48,683 nt of DNA from Kordiimonadaceae bacterium (lineage in GTDB: Bacteria; Pseudomonadota; Alphaproteobacteria; Sphingomonadales; Emcibacteraceae): assembly GCA_024236295.1 (NCBI GenBank), contig JACKKT010000015.1, forward strand, positions 1 to 48,683. The letters are read 5' to 3'. The notes below the pieces were generated by a model. It saw only the letters and a program-made list of their open reading frames with translations. It searched no databases and had not been told where the DNA came from. A program made the position numbers and the translations under genes. Positions within the stretch are counted from its first letter, which is position 1. Each line of letters opens with the position of its first letter. This document shows positions 1 through 7,932 of this stretch, piece after piece.

Positions 1-625
1 TTTCATGGGCTATGCCCTGATGATCCAGCTCATGCTCAACTGTTGTTACAATTCCCGTTTGTTTATAATCCCAAACCCGGATATTAATGTCTTTCTGTTG
101 CCTTAATGTCGATCCACGTCCTTCCGCCCCGACAAGTAAAAACGCATTCAGTTTTTTACCGCTTTTAAGGTCAATTTCAACATAACCTGGCATTGTTTGG
201 CTGGAAATAATCTGATCTGATGAAAATAAATGAATATTTTTCTGACTTATAATGGCATCATATAGTCCCGAACGAATATGACGAACTTCAACCATTTGAC
301 CGAGTGGGCCATCACCAAGCTCCTTTTGATCAAAATGCAAAAATACCGGGCTATCTCCATCTGTCACATGAATCTCATTGATCGGCTGCGCTGCAGAACC
401 GATTTTGTCCCAAAGGCCAGCTGTCTTTAACATCATATAAGGAGCATAAGATATTGCATAGGAGCGGCCATCAAATTCATCATTAAGGGATTCCTCCACG
501 TTCAACGGATCAATAATGGCAATTTTCAATCCCTGATCCGCCAGGATATAGGCAAGAGTCATTCCGACAACGCCAGCACCGGAAATAATAATATCAACTT
601 TTTGAGAAGCAGTTTTTTTGTTCAT
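1..625 (-). CDS. UbiH/UbiF/Coq6-family FAD monooxygenase, C-terminus cut off by window edge
   Basis: Translating the complement from the ATG at 623-625 gives an open frame of 208 codons that runs off the left edge. Residues 12-25 form a dinucleotide-binding loop (SGAGVVGMTLAYIL) followed by an acidic strand end (IAIID), which is the FAD-binding start of the ubiquinone-biosynthesis hydroxylases. The stretch EFDGRSYAIS is typical of the same family, and AEGRGSTLRQ near the cut end matches the second FAD motif (usually GADGxxSxVR, here with E for D). Such enzymes hydroxylate the ring of a polyprenyl phenol during ubiquinone synthesis. The catalytic C-terminal half is outside the window, so the position hydroxylated (UbiH, UbiF or UbiI type) cannot be decided. 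It is divergent from the ammonium transporter gene, with 249 bases between them. Confidence 0.8.
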   Translation of the reverse strand, partial: MNKKTASQKVDIIISGAGVVGMTLAYILADQGLKIAIIDPLNVEESLNDEFDGRSYAISYAPYMMLKTAGLWDKIGSAAQPINEIHVTDGDSPVFLHFDQKELGDGPLGQMVEVRHIRSGLYDAIISQKNIHLFSSDQIISSQTMPGYVEIDLKSGKKLNAFLLVGAEGRGSTLRQQKDINIRVWDYKQTGIVTTVEHELDHQGIAHE

Positions 626-815
626 AATCCGGGCAGTATAAGTCTGGCCCATTAGGCTGGCAAATAATATCTTGAAATGATTTTAAGGATTTTATTGTCT
701 ATTTTTTAATCAAAAAATGAAATATCTTATCAAATGTCTAATTTTTAGGCAGTAAATCCCTCGTAAAATAGATGAGAATTTGAGAAAATTCTTCTATATC
801 AATAGTTTATATTTC

Positions 816-831
816 TGGCATGTTTCTTGTA
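816..831 (+). promoter_or_regulatory. Probable sigma-54 (-24/-12) promoter of the ammonium transporter gene
   Basis: The sequence TGGCAT-N5-TTGTA lies 44 bases before the amt start. The GG (817-818) and the GT (829-830) are separated by exactly 10 bases, the diagnostic sigma-54 spacing. Only the C of the -12 element (TTGC) is replaced by T. Transcription would start near 841, giving a leader of about 34 bases. Control of amt genes by NtrC and sigma-54 is well known in proteobacteria, so position and function agree. I did not find a convincing NtrC site upstream. The rest of the 626-874 gap is AT-rich with no other clear signal. Confidence 0.6.
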
Positions 832-874
832 AGTGCACTGTGCAACCAATTTCACTTAGTGTTAGGAAATAGTT

Positions 875-2104
875 GTGGACACATTAAAATCAGGAACAGA
901 CGTTTTTTTTATTCTCATAGGAGCAATTCTTGTTTTTGCCATGCATGCTGGCTTTGCTTTTCTTGAGGTCGGAACTGTCCGAAAGAAGAATCAGGTAAAT
1001 GCACTGGTAAAAATCATTGCGGACTTTGCCATTTCAACAGTCGTTTATTTTTTCATTGGCTACAATATCGCCTATGGCGTCTCATTTTTGGGCAATGCCG
1101 CTGATATTAGCGGTATCTCAGAAAATTCTCTTTTTTTGGGAAACGGTTATGATCTTGTGAAATTTTTCTTCCTGTTGACATTTGCCGCCGCGATACCCGC
1201 AATTATTTCAGGTGGCATCGCTGAACGCAGTAGGTTTAAACCGCAACTTTTGGCAACGGCCATCATCGTTGGCTTCATTTACCCTCTATATGAAGGTATG
1301 GTCTGGGGTGGTTTATTTGATTTTCAGTCTTTCATAGCAGATAATTTTGGTGCTCCTTTTCATGACTTTGCAGGGTCCATTGTTGTCCACGCAATGGGAG
1401 GATGGCTTGCGCTCGGCGCCGTGGTAACTCTGGGTGCCCGCATGGGCCGATATAGAAGAGACGGCGCCCCACTTGGAATTCCGCCATCCAATATTCCTTT
1501 TCTAGCACTTGGATCCTGGATTCTCTGTATCGGATGGTTTGGGTTTAATGTCATGAGTGCACAGACTGTTAGCGCCGCAAGCGGTCTTGTTGCCCTGAAC
1601 AGTCTTATGGCTATGGTCGGCGGTATTCTGTCTGCTTTAATTGTGGGCAAGAAAGATCCCGGTTTCGTTCATAATGGTGCCTTGGCAGGATTGGTTGCCG
1701 TTTGTGCAGGATCAGATTTGATGCACCCGATTGGGGCTCTGTTTGTTGGTATTGTTGCCGGAATAGTTTTTGTTCATGCCTTCACGATTTGTGGAAACCG
1801 ATGGAAAATTGATGATGTGCTGGGTGTTTGGCCACTGCATGGCTTATGTGGTCTGTGGGGTGGAATTGCCGCCGGCATTTTCGGACAACAGGCGCTTTGG
1901 GGCTTAGGTGGCGTCTCCCTGATGGCGCAAATTGCCGGTTCCCTTGTTGGCATCGTTATTGCTGGAATTAGTGGATTTGTCGTTTTTGGGCTCATAAAGA
2001 AAACTGTCGGGTTTAGGCTCTCTCAGGAAGATGAGTATCTGGGTGCTGACCTGGCTATTCATAATATTAGTGCCACACCAGAAGAAGATTTTGGACTAAG
2101 ATAG
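875..2104 (+). CDS. amt: Ammonium transporter (Amt/AmtB family)
   Basis: A 409-residue, almost wholly hydrophobic protein with about 11 membrane segments, the usual size for Amt. It starts at GTG 875, eight bases after an AGGA box. The conserved early motif AGFAFLEVGTVRKKN is at 25-39. The pore residues are present: Asp164 and His172 in FHDFAGSIVVH, and the second pore histidine His322 in GVWPLHGLCG, matching the twin-His pair of E. coli AmtB. It carries ammonium across the inner membrane. No leader for a periplasmic tail is obvious. Unlike many bacterial loci, no glnK (PII) gene lies beside it in the window. A sigma-54 promoter upstream points to nitrogen-limitation control. Confidence 0.95.
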   Translation: MDTLKSGTDVFFILIGAILVFAMHAGFAFLEVGTVRKKNQVNALVKIIADFAISTVVYFFIGYNIAYGVSFLGNAADISGISENSLFLGNGYDLVKFFFLLTFAAAIPAIISGGIAERSRFKPQLLATAIIVGFIYPLYEGMVWGGLFDFQSFIADNFGAPFHDFAGSIVVHAMGGWLALGAVVTLGARMGRYRRDGAPLGIPPSNIPFLALGSWILCIGWFGFNVMSAQTVSAASGLVALNSLMAMVGGILSALIVGKKDPGFVHNGALAGLVAVCAGSDLMHPIGALFVGIVAGIVFVHAFTICGNRWKIDDVLGVWPLHGLCGLWGGIAAGIFGQQALWGLGGVSLMAQIAGSLVGIVIAGISGFVVFGLIKKTVGFRLSQEDEYLGADLAIHNISATPEEDFGLR

Positions 2105-2113
2105 TTAAAAAAT

Positions 2114-2135
2114 TGACGTCATGGTGTCATCTTTT
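2114..2135 (+). terminator. Weak candidate terminator after amt
   Basis: A six-pair stem (TGACGT with GTGTCA, two of the pairs G-T wobbles) closes a CATG loop and is followed by TCTTTTT. It starts nine bases past the amt stop. The stem is short, so this may be only a weak stop for transcription. Confidence 0.3.
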
Positions 2136-2253
2136 TGTAAACAAAGTAATTTTTTGATATATTTAGCGCCTAGATAGCCATATATTTGCCTTGTTCTATT
2201 CCATAATGATAATATATTTTATCAGTAGAGCCTGGCAATAATAGGAATGATCA

Positions 2254-4665
2254 TTGGCGAGCAGACGAAGTACAATTAAAAAAACAGCAAAGAAATCTCT
2301 TTTACCTGAGTCGGTAACAGAGTTTCTTGTTAATTTGCTTATTCGGCTTTGGGGCATCACTCTGATTGCTTTATTTGCTGCATCTGTTGTGGCTTTTTTC
2401 AGCTATGACCCGAATGATCCAAGCTGGAATAATGCTGTTACAACTGACGCAACCAATCTTCTTGGCACTGCTGGTGCCTGGACATCTGATGTGTTGCTTC
2501 AGAGTCTGGGCCTGGGTGCTTACGTCCTTGTTCTTCCCCTCTTAACATGGGGTTGGCGTATTGTTACCCTAAAAGGGCTTCCCTACATTTTTATGCATTT
2601 GCTGGCTCTGCCAATACTGGTAATTGCTGCGGTTATTACATTTTCAACATTACCTGTTTATCAAAACTGGCCTTTAGTCAATGTCGGACTTGGCGGATTT
2701 ATGGGACAAATGCTTCTTGGATATGTGCAAAGTTTCTTTGCCTGGGTTCAAATAAATTTTTACCCTCAGGTTGTTTTCATTATTTTTGCAGCAGTTACAG
2801 CCCTAAGCTTTGCCTATACAGCAGGCCTGGATCGGGAAGAATGGAAAGCACTCTTTCGAAGTATTAAATGGTCTATATATACTTTTTTCTCAAAAATATT
2901 TGCGACCCTTGCCTTTATCAAAAATTTATTTGGCGGACGAAGTGCTGATGCAAACGGAGCAGAAATTGATGTAAGGCGCAATAAGTCACCTGTTCGAAAA
3001 GAACCACCCATAAAAAGTGAGCCCAATAAGGAAAAACGGACAATTCCAATTATTGATCCGGAACAAAGAAACCTAAAGGCCGGAAAAAGGGAAACTATTG
3101 AACGTCAGCCAATGCTGGACATCATATCGGACGGCGAGTTTGCCTTGCCTTCGCTAAGTCTTCTCTCCCAACCTAAGCCTCTGGCTGAACAGGACCGACT
3201 TACCCATGATGCTTTGGAACAGAATGCACGAATGCTGGAAGCGGTTCTTGATGATTTTGGCGTTAAAGGAGAGATTACAAAAGTACGTCCGGGTCCAGTT
3301 GTTACCCTTTATGAGCTGGAGCCGGCCCCAGGAACAAAGTCATCTCGGGTTATTAACCTTGCCGATGATATTGCCCGCTCCATGAGCGCAACATCAGCCC
3401 GTGTTGCTGTCGTTTCCGGTAAAAATGCTATTGGTATCGAGCTTCCAAACAGTAAAAGGGAAATTGTTGCTCTCAGAGAAATATTATCTTCCAGCATTTA
3501 TGAAGACAGTAAAGCTAAGCTTCCTATGGCTTTAGGTAAGGATATAGGTGGTGATCCCATTGTAGCTGATATTGCATCAATGCCACACTTGCTGGTAGCA
3601 GGAACCACCGGGTCTGGTAAATCGGTGGCAATCAATGTGATGATCCTGTCATTACTCTATAAGCTGACGCCTGCCCAATGCCGCTTGATCATGGTTGACC
3701 CAAAGATGCTTGAATTATCCGTATATGATGATATTCCGCATCTTCTAACCCCCGTTGTAACCGATCCGAAAAAAGCAGTGGTCGCCCTGAAATGGGCGGT
3801 GCGGGAAATGGAACACCGCTACCAGAATATGGCAAAACTGCAGGTTCGAAATATTACCGCCTATAATAAGCGCCTCGAAGAAGCGAAACAAAAGGGTGAA
3901 AATATCATCCGCAAAGTTCAAACCGGTTTTGACCCTGACACCGGAAAGCCCATATATGAGGAAGAAAGCCTTGATCTTACGCCACTGCCTATGATTGTCG
4001 TTATTGTTGATGAAATGGCTGATCTTATGTTGGTAGCAGGCAAAGATATTGAGGCTTTAATTCAACGACTGGCCCAGATGGCCAGGGCAGCGGGCATCCA
4101 TCTCATTATGGCAACACAACGTCCTTCCGTTGACGTCATCACAGGGACAATTAAAGCCAACTTTCCAACCCGGGTTGCATTTCAGGTGACATCAAAAATT
4201 GACAGTCGAACCATTCTTGGGGAGCAGGGCGCAGAACAGTTGCTGGGTATGGGCGATATGCTTTACATGGCAGGAGGTGGTCGAATTACCCGTGTTCATG
4301 GACCTTTTGTCAATGATCAGGAAGTTGAAAGGGTTGTTACGGCACTTAAAAAACAAGGACGTCCAGATTACCTGTCCAGTATTGTTGAAGAACCTGATGA
4401 AGGATTTGATTCCGATTTTCTGCAAAACGCACAGATGACACCAAATGGCGGCAAATCAAGTGGCGATGACCTTTATGATCAGGCAGTTGCCATTGTAGCC
4501 AGGGACCAAAAGGCATCAACAAGCTATATTCAACGTCAGTTGCAAATTGGTTATAACAGAGCGGCCAATATAATTGACAAAATGGAGCGGGAAGGGGTGG
4601 TCAGCAGTGCCAACCATGTTGGCAAACGTGAGGTTCTGGTCAGTGATCATTCAGAAGATTATTAA
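2254..4665 (+). CDS. ftsK: DNA translocase FtsK
   Basis: An 803-residue FtsK/SpoIIIE translocase, which anchors at the division septum and pumps chromosomal DNA toward dif for dimer resolution. Residues 25-190 hold about four membrane segments, followed by a short charged linker (about 230-310; the E. coli linker is far longer). The motor domain has Walker A GTTGSGKS at 450-457 and Walker B IVVIVDEMADLM at 581-592. The last 65 residues (about 738-800) form the winged-helix gamma domain that reads KOPS. The start is a TTG at 2254, preceded seven bases earlier by AGGA; the ATG at 2247 stops after ten codons. lolA follows after 93 bases, the common alphaproteobacterial order ftsK-lolA-xthA. Confidence 0.96.
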   Translation: MASRRSTIKKTAKKSLLPESVTEFLVNLLIRLWGITLIALFAASVVAFFSYDPNDPSWNNAVTTDATNLLGTAGAWTSDVLLQSLGLGAYVLVLPLLTWGWRIVTLKGLPYIFMHLLALPILVIAAVITFSTLPVYQNWPLVNVGLGGFMGQMLLGYVQSFFAWVQINFYPQVVFIIFAAVTALSFAYTAGLDREEWKALFRSIKWSIYTFFSKIFATLAFIKNLFGGRSADANGAEIDVRRNKSPVRKEPPIKSEPNKEKRTIPIIDPEQRNLKAGKRETIERQPMLDIISDGEFALPSLSLLSQPKPLAEQDRLTHDALEQNARMLEAVLDDFGVKGEITKVRPGPVVTLYELEPAPGTKSSRVINLADDIARSMSATSARVAVVSGKNAIGIELPNSKREIVALREILSSSIYEDSKAKLPMALGKDIGGDPIVADIASMPHLLVAGTTGSGKSVAINVMILSLLYKLTPAQCRLIMVDPKMLELSVYDDIPHLLTPVVTDPKKAVVALKWAVREMEHRYQNMAKLQVRNITAYNKRLEEAKQKGENIIRKVQTGFDPDTGKPIYEEESLDLTPLPMIVVIVDEMADLMLVAGKDIEALIQRLAQMARAAGIHLIMATQRPSVDVITGTIKANFPTRVAFQVTSKIDSRTILGEQGAEQLLGMGDMLYMAGGGRITRVHGPFVNDQEVERVVTALKKQGRPDYLSSIVEEPDEGFDSDFLQNAQMTPNGGKSSGDDLYDQAVAIVARDQKASTSYIQRQLQIGYNRAANIIDKMEREGVVSSANHVGKREVLVSDHSEDY

Positions 4666-4758
4666 CGCTGATAAATATTATATTAATTTCTATTGTCTAA
4701 ATTCCACCTTAATGTAGAACTAGACTATATTAGTAAATGCAACGGAATTGGCCAAATA

Positions 4759-5457
4759 ATGTTAAAAATTTTCATAAAGGCAATATTGATATCAGTGTTC
4801 TTTGGGCAGGCGTCCTATGCTTTACAGCAAACCGATGAAGCCCCGGCACAGGCAAAAGCAAAAATGGTCGATTTTGGGGTGCCCCCGTCTGTCATTACCG
4901 GCGAAGATCGGGACCAGATCATCCAAAAAGTACAGGACAATCTGAATGCTATTCGTTCTCTAAAAGCCACTTTCGTTCAAAGAGGCCCGCAAGGCAATGT
5001 CGATGAAGGGACGATCTACATAGAACGTCCCGGCAAGATCAGATTTGAATATAGCAATGATAATCCGATACTGGTCGTCAGTAATGGCGATATGCTGTCA
5101 TTTATCGATTATGAAATCAATCAGGTCAGCCGCTGGCCAATTGATAAAACACCTCTCAGCGTTCTGGTTAATGACCAGATTAACCTTAAAAATAAAGATA
5201 TTGAAATTCCTGAAATTATCCGCTTTGCCGGACTGATTAAGATGTCGGTTGTCCAACCAGACCAAAAGGATCAGGGATTTATTACTTTGATTTTTGAAGA
5301 ATCAACCATGGAGCTGAAATCTTGGGAAGTAATTGATGTACAGGGCTATACCACACGTGTGGCACTCGTTAATCCTGAATATAATATTGCTGTAGATGAA
5401 AAAGAATTTACCTTCAATGATCCAAGACCACAACGAAATCGCGGACCACGAAGATAA
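4759..5457 (+). CDS. lolA: Outer-membrane lipoprotein carrier protein LolA
   Basis: A periplasmic chaperone that takes lipoproteins from LolCDE and hands them to the outer membrane. The frame is open from a TTG at 4693, but the ATG at 4759 gives a proper signal peptide (MLKIFIKAILISVFFGQASYA) and is preferred; the mature protein has about 210 residues. The LolA fold is supported by the helix-strand start DQIIQKVQDNLNAIRSLKATFVQ, then GTIYIERPGKIRFEY, ILVVSNGDMLSFIDYE and a late TRVALVNPEYNIAVDEKEFTF. The C-terminus is short, basic and Pro/Arg-rich (DPRPQRNRGPRR). The gene lies 93 bases after ftsK and probably shares its transcript. Confidence 0.88.
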   Translation: MLKIFIKAILISVFFGQASYALQQTDEAPAQAKAKMVDFGVPPSVITGEDRDQIIQKVQDNLNAIRSLKATFVQRGPQGNVDEGTIYIERPGKIRFEYSNDNPILVVSNGDMLSFIDYEINQVSRWPIDKTPLSVLVNDQINLKNKDIEIPEIIRFAGLIKMSVVQPDQKDQGFITLIFEESTMELKSWEVIDVQGYTTRVALVNPEYNIAVDEKEFTFNDPRPQRNRGPRR

Positions 5458-5529
5458 AAATTATTTAATCACTAAAATATTTTCAACCTGACCTTGAAAA
5501 ATAATTTCCTGATCCCATCTATATAATAT

Positions 5530-5670
5530 GATCAGGATGATGTGGTTCTCCAACCTTCCTTTGAGACTTTCCATCCTGATCTTTGGAACAAGAGGTTTTT
5601 CCTTTTTCCCCTCCCTCTTGTTCCAGCAAACTGAACTTTTACCCGGCCAGCAATCTGGCCGGGTTTTTTA
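5530..5670 (+). ncRNA. Candidate small RNA with three stem-loops and pyrimidine-rich loops
   Basis: The 274-base gap between lolA and the next gene holds three perfect inverted repeats in tandem. Arm 1 is GATCAGGATG (5530-5539) with CATCCTGATC (5572-5581). Arm 2 is GGAACAAGAGG (5585-5595) with CCTCTTGTTCC (5614-5624). Arm 3 is a G/C-rich intrinsic terminator (5641-5664) with a T run. The 18-base loop of stem 2 is all pyrimidine apart from no purine at all, and ends in CCCCTC, so CCCTCC (5609-5614) could pair with Shine-Dalgarno sequences. A TATAAT box is at 5522-5527, though its TTGAAA partner (5494-5499) is spaced too far at 22 bases. It may be a stand-alone trans-acting sRNA or be cut from the lolA 3' end. 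Family not identified. Confidence 0.55.
5641..5670 (+). terminator. Strong intrinsic terminator
   Basis: ACCCGGCCAG (5641-5650) and CTGGCCGGGT (5655-5664) form a perfect 10-bp stem with a CAAT loop, followed directly by a run of T to 5669. The orientation fits plus-strand transcripts, ending either lolA readthrough or the candidate sRNA. Confidence 0.9.
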
Positions 5671-5731
5671 TTATTAATTCCTCTTGTGGATATGTTCAGT
5701 TCAGACTAATTTGCGGGTGTGAGGAAATAAG

Positions 5732-6343
5732 ATGAGAGACATTGATCCCGAAGACGGAAATTTCACTGATTTTGATGAAATTGACGTAAATGAAGAATAT
5801 CCGACACTTATGCAGGTTGCCCGATTTGCGGAACTGGTTCAGAAAACGCCCTGGTTTCATCATTTGGGGAAACCGCTGACGGACCATACTTTAAAAATTT
5901 CCCGTGACTATCTTGAAGCACTCGGATTTCCTGAAAGCTTTCCGGCAGAAGTTCCGGATTGGCAGGAAGCCATATCCTGTCTGGAAACAAATGACTGGAA
6001 CAGTCCGGCGTGGGAAGCAGAAGAGCAGCTGGCCGCATCCTTAATTTCAGACACACTGGAATTCATTGAGGAAGATGTTCTGGAAGTCGCCCTGACAAAT
6101 GTTACGGTCAAAGCCGCTGAATTTATCAATAATGCTGTGGAGACAGCTTCTATTCTTTGGGGCGTTGACGATGAAGAACAAATCGCTGCCGCAGTGGGGC
6201 AGGCCGTGCAATGCTGTTATCATGCTGCATTGGTCATCGCTGCAGGTGATGAGGAAACTCACCCATTCGCACTAAAATACAGACTTTATGAAAGTGGCCA
6301 CTGGCCGCTGGGCATTGCGGGGAATACTTTTAATATATTTTAG
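5732..6343 (+). CDS. Conserved-looking hypothetical protein, acidic, cytoplasmic
   Basis: A 203-residue protein that I do not recognise. It starts at ATG 5732 after a clear GAGGAA box, and its stop is 14 bases before xthA, so the two are likely co-transcribed. It has no signal peptide and no membrane segment. It is strongly acidic (for example MRDIDPEDGNFTDFDEID at the N-terminus and EFIEEDVLEVA in the middle), rich in Ala and Glu helices, with two adjacent cysteines (QCCYHAALVIAAG) near residue 172. The C-terminus YESGHWPLGIAGNTFNIF is rich in Gly and aromatic residues. Nothing in it gives a catalytic motif. Linkage to xthA hints at DNA repair but does not establish it. Confidence 0.75.
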   Translation: MRDIDPEDGNFTDFDEIDVNEEYPTLMQVARFAELVQKTPWFHHLGKPLTDHTLKISRDYLEALGFPESFPAEVPDWQEAISCLETNDWNSPAWEAEEQLAASLISDTLEFIEEDVLEVALTNVTVKAAEFINNAVETASILWGVDDEEQIAAAVGQAVQCCYHAALVIAAGDEETHPFALKYRLYESGHWPLGIAGNTFNIF

Positions 6344-6357
6344 AAAAGAGGAGTAAT

Positions 6358-7155
6358 ATGTCAAAAATCCGTCTCATCACGTGGAATATTAACAGCGTAC
6401 GCGCTAGGCTTGATATTGTTGATCGATTACTGGCTGAATATAAACCAGACATTCTCTGTTTACAGGAAACCAAAGTACAAAACCAGATGTTCCCCGCCGA
6501 CGTTTTCAACAAGCATGGATTAATTCACCACGCCCTGGCCGGACAGAAAAGCTATCACGGGGTTGCCACCTTAAGCCGATTACCAATCGCATCCATCAAT
6601 ATAATAGACTGGTGCGGTAAGGGAGATGCGCGACATGTTGAAACGGCTCTGGACAATGGTATTAAGCTTCATAATTTTTATGTCCCCGCAGGCGGTGATG
6701 AGCCGGACATAGCTCTGAATGAAAAATTTGCTCATAAATTGGACTTTCTTGCTGAAATGACAGACTGGTCCCATACACTGCCACAGAATGACCATCATAT
6801 TCTTGTCGGTGATTTGAATATCGCTCCGCTGGAAAGTGACGTTTGGTCCCATAAACAACTGATCAATGTGGTTAGCCACACCCCTGCTGAATGTGAAGCC
6901 TTAAGTGCAGTACAGGAAGCCCATAACTGGTTTGACGTTATGCGACATTTCGTTCCGGATCCGGAACGATTATACAGCTGGTGGTCTTATCGTGCCCGTG
7001 ATTGGCGCACTTCTGACAAAGGACGAAGACTTGATCATATTTGGTGTAGCCCACCATTAAAGGAAAAAATGAAATCCATGAAAGTGCTTGAAGATGCTCG
7101 TGGCTGGGAGAAACCTTCGGATCATGCCCCTGTGATGGTTGATATTGAGCTTTAA
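6358..7155 (+). CDS. xthA: Exodeoxyribonuclease III (AP endonuclease)
   Basis: A 265-residue EEP-superfamily nuclease, the usual length for XthA. It cuts DNA at abasic sites and removes 3' blocks during base-excision repair. Visible active-site groups are Asn11 (WNINSVRARL), Glu37 (CLQETK), Tyr108 (NFYVP), Asp152 and Asn154 (VGDLNIAP), Asp226 (RRLDHIW) and the final Asp255-His256 (SDHAP). The start at 6358 follows a strong GAGGAG box. It is convergent with the SDR gene, with one base between the stops. Confidence 0.95.
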   Translation: MSKIRLITWNINSVRARLDIVDRLLAEYKPDILCLQETKVQNQMFPADVFNKHGLIHHALAGQKSYHGVATLSRLPIASINIIDWCGKGDARHVETALDNGIKLHNFYVPAGGDEPDIALNEKFAHKLDFLAEMTDWSHTLPQNDHHILVGDLNIAPLESDVWSHKQLINVVSHTPAECEALSAVQEAHNWFDVMRHFVPDPERLYSWWSYRARDWRTSDKGRRLDHIWCSPPLKEKMKSMKVLEDARGWEKPSDHAPVMVDIEL

Positions 7156-7156
7156 A

Positions 7157-7924
7157 TTATTTTTTTTTGTCCAATATGCCGTTTGCCACATCAACGACAT
7201 CTTTGGTGAAATTCATCATTTTCTGACCGCCGTCAACAGGTAGAACGGCACCGTTGATGGAGGGAGTATTGATCAAATGGCATACTGAGGTTGCAACATC
7301 ATCAACATTAATGGGCGATCCTATAAAATTTAAATGACTGGCAAGCTCAAAATTTTCTTTGCTTTGTGTTTCACTGATCAGGGTTAACCCTGGCGCAACG
7401 CCGTTAACACGCACTTTCGGGCTAAAAGCCTGTGCCATCATTTCGGTCGCCCCATAAAGCCCGAATTTGCTTAAGCTGTAACTGAAGAAATCTGCATTTA
7501 AAGCAAAGACCTTACTATCCAGAATATTTACGACACTGCCCCGTTCATTTTCAGCAAGACTATTATATAACCCCCGGGCCAGCTGCATTGGGCCGCGCAT
7601 ATTTATATTCATATGATCTGAGAAACTTTTTTCGTTAAAATCCGTTGCTTCATCGCGACTGAAAAGTGAAGCATTATTGACAATGTGCCGTAACGATTTG
7701 CCCGATTCCACAATGTTTGTAATCATAGATTCAACAGCATCATAATCACCAAGATCACATTGCACAATTTCACCGCCCGCTTCAAGTTCCGAAAGCAAGT
7801 CTTTTGCATCATCAATGCTTCTATGGTGGTGAATGAAAATGTAATACCCGCGATGGCTTAAATGTTCGGCAATTGATTTGCCGATCCGTTTGTTCGCCGC
7901 TGTTACCAATACGCTTTCAGTCAC
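7157..7924 (-). CDS. SDR-family oxidoreductase resembling pteridine reductase/FolM
   Basis: A 255-residue classical short-chain dehydrogenase. The N-terminal VLVTAANKRIGKSIAEHL (5-22) has the K/R-R-I-G form of the NADPH loop seen in pteridine reductase PTR1 and dihydromonapterin reductase FolM rather than the usual TGxxxGIG. The following IFIHHHRS fits NADPH preference. NNAS at 83-86 and the catalytic Tyr149-Lys153 (YSLSKFG) are intact, and the C-terminal GGQKMM fits the fold. The start lies eight bases past the stop of the pterin-synthase-like gene, so the two form an operon. That pairing favours reduction of a dihydropterin over a generic SDR role, but the substrate is inferred. Confidence 0.8.
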   Translation of the reverse strand: MTESVLVTAANKRIGKSIAEHLSHRGYYIFIHHHRSIDDAKDLLSELEAGGEIVQCDLGDYDAVESMITNIVESGKSLRHIVNNASLFSRDEATDFNEKSFSDHMNINMRGPMQLARGLYNSLAENERGSVVNILDSKVFALNADFFSYSLSKFGLYGATEMMAQAFSPKVRVNGVAPGLTLISETQSKENFELASHLNFIGSPINVDDVATSVCHLINTPSINGAVLPVDGGQKMMNFTKDVVDVANGILDKKK

Positions 7925-7932
7925 ATAGTTTC

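Noticed and set aside
4693..4758. Upstream TTG start for LolA
   Set aside because: It would place 22 polar residues before a proper signal peptide; the ATG at 4759 is the natural export start.
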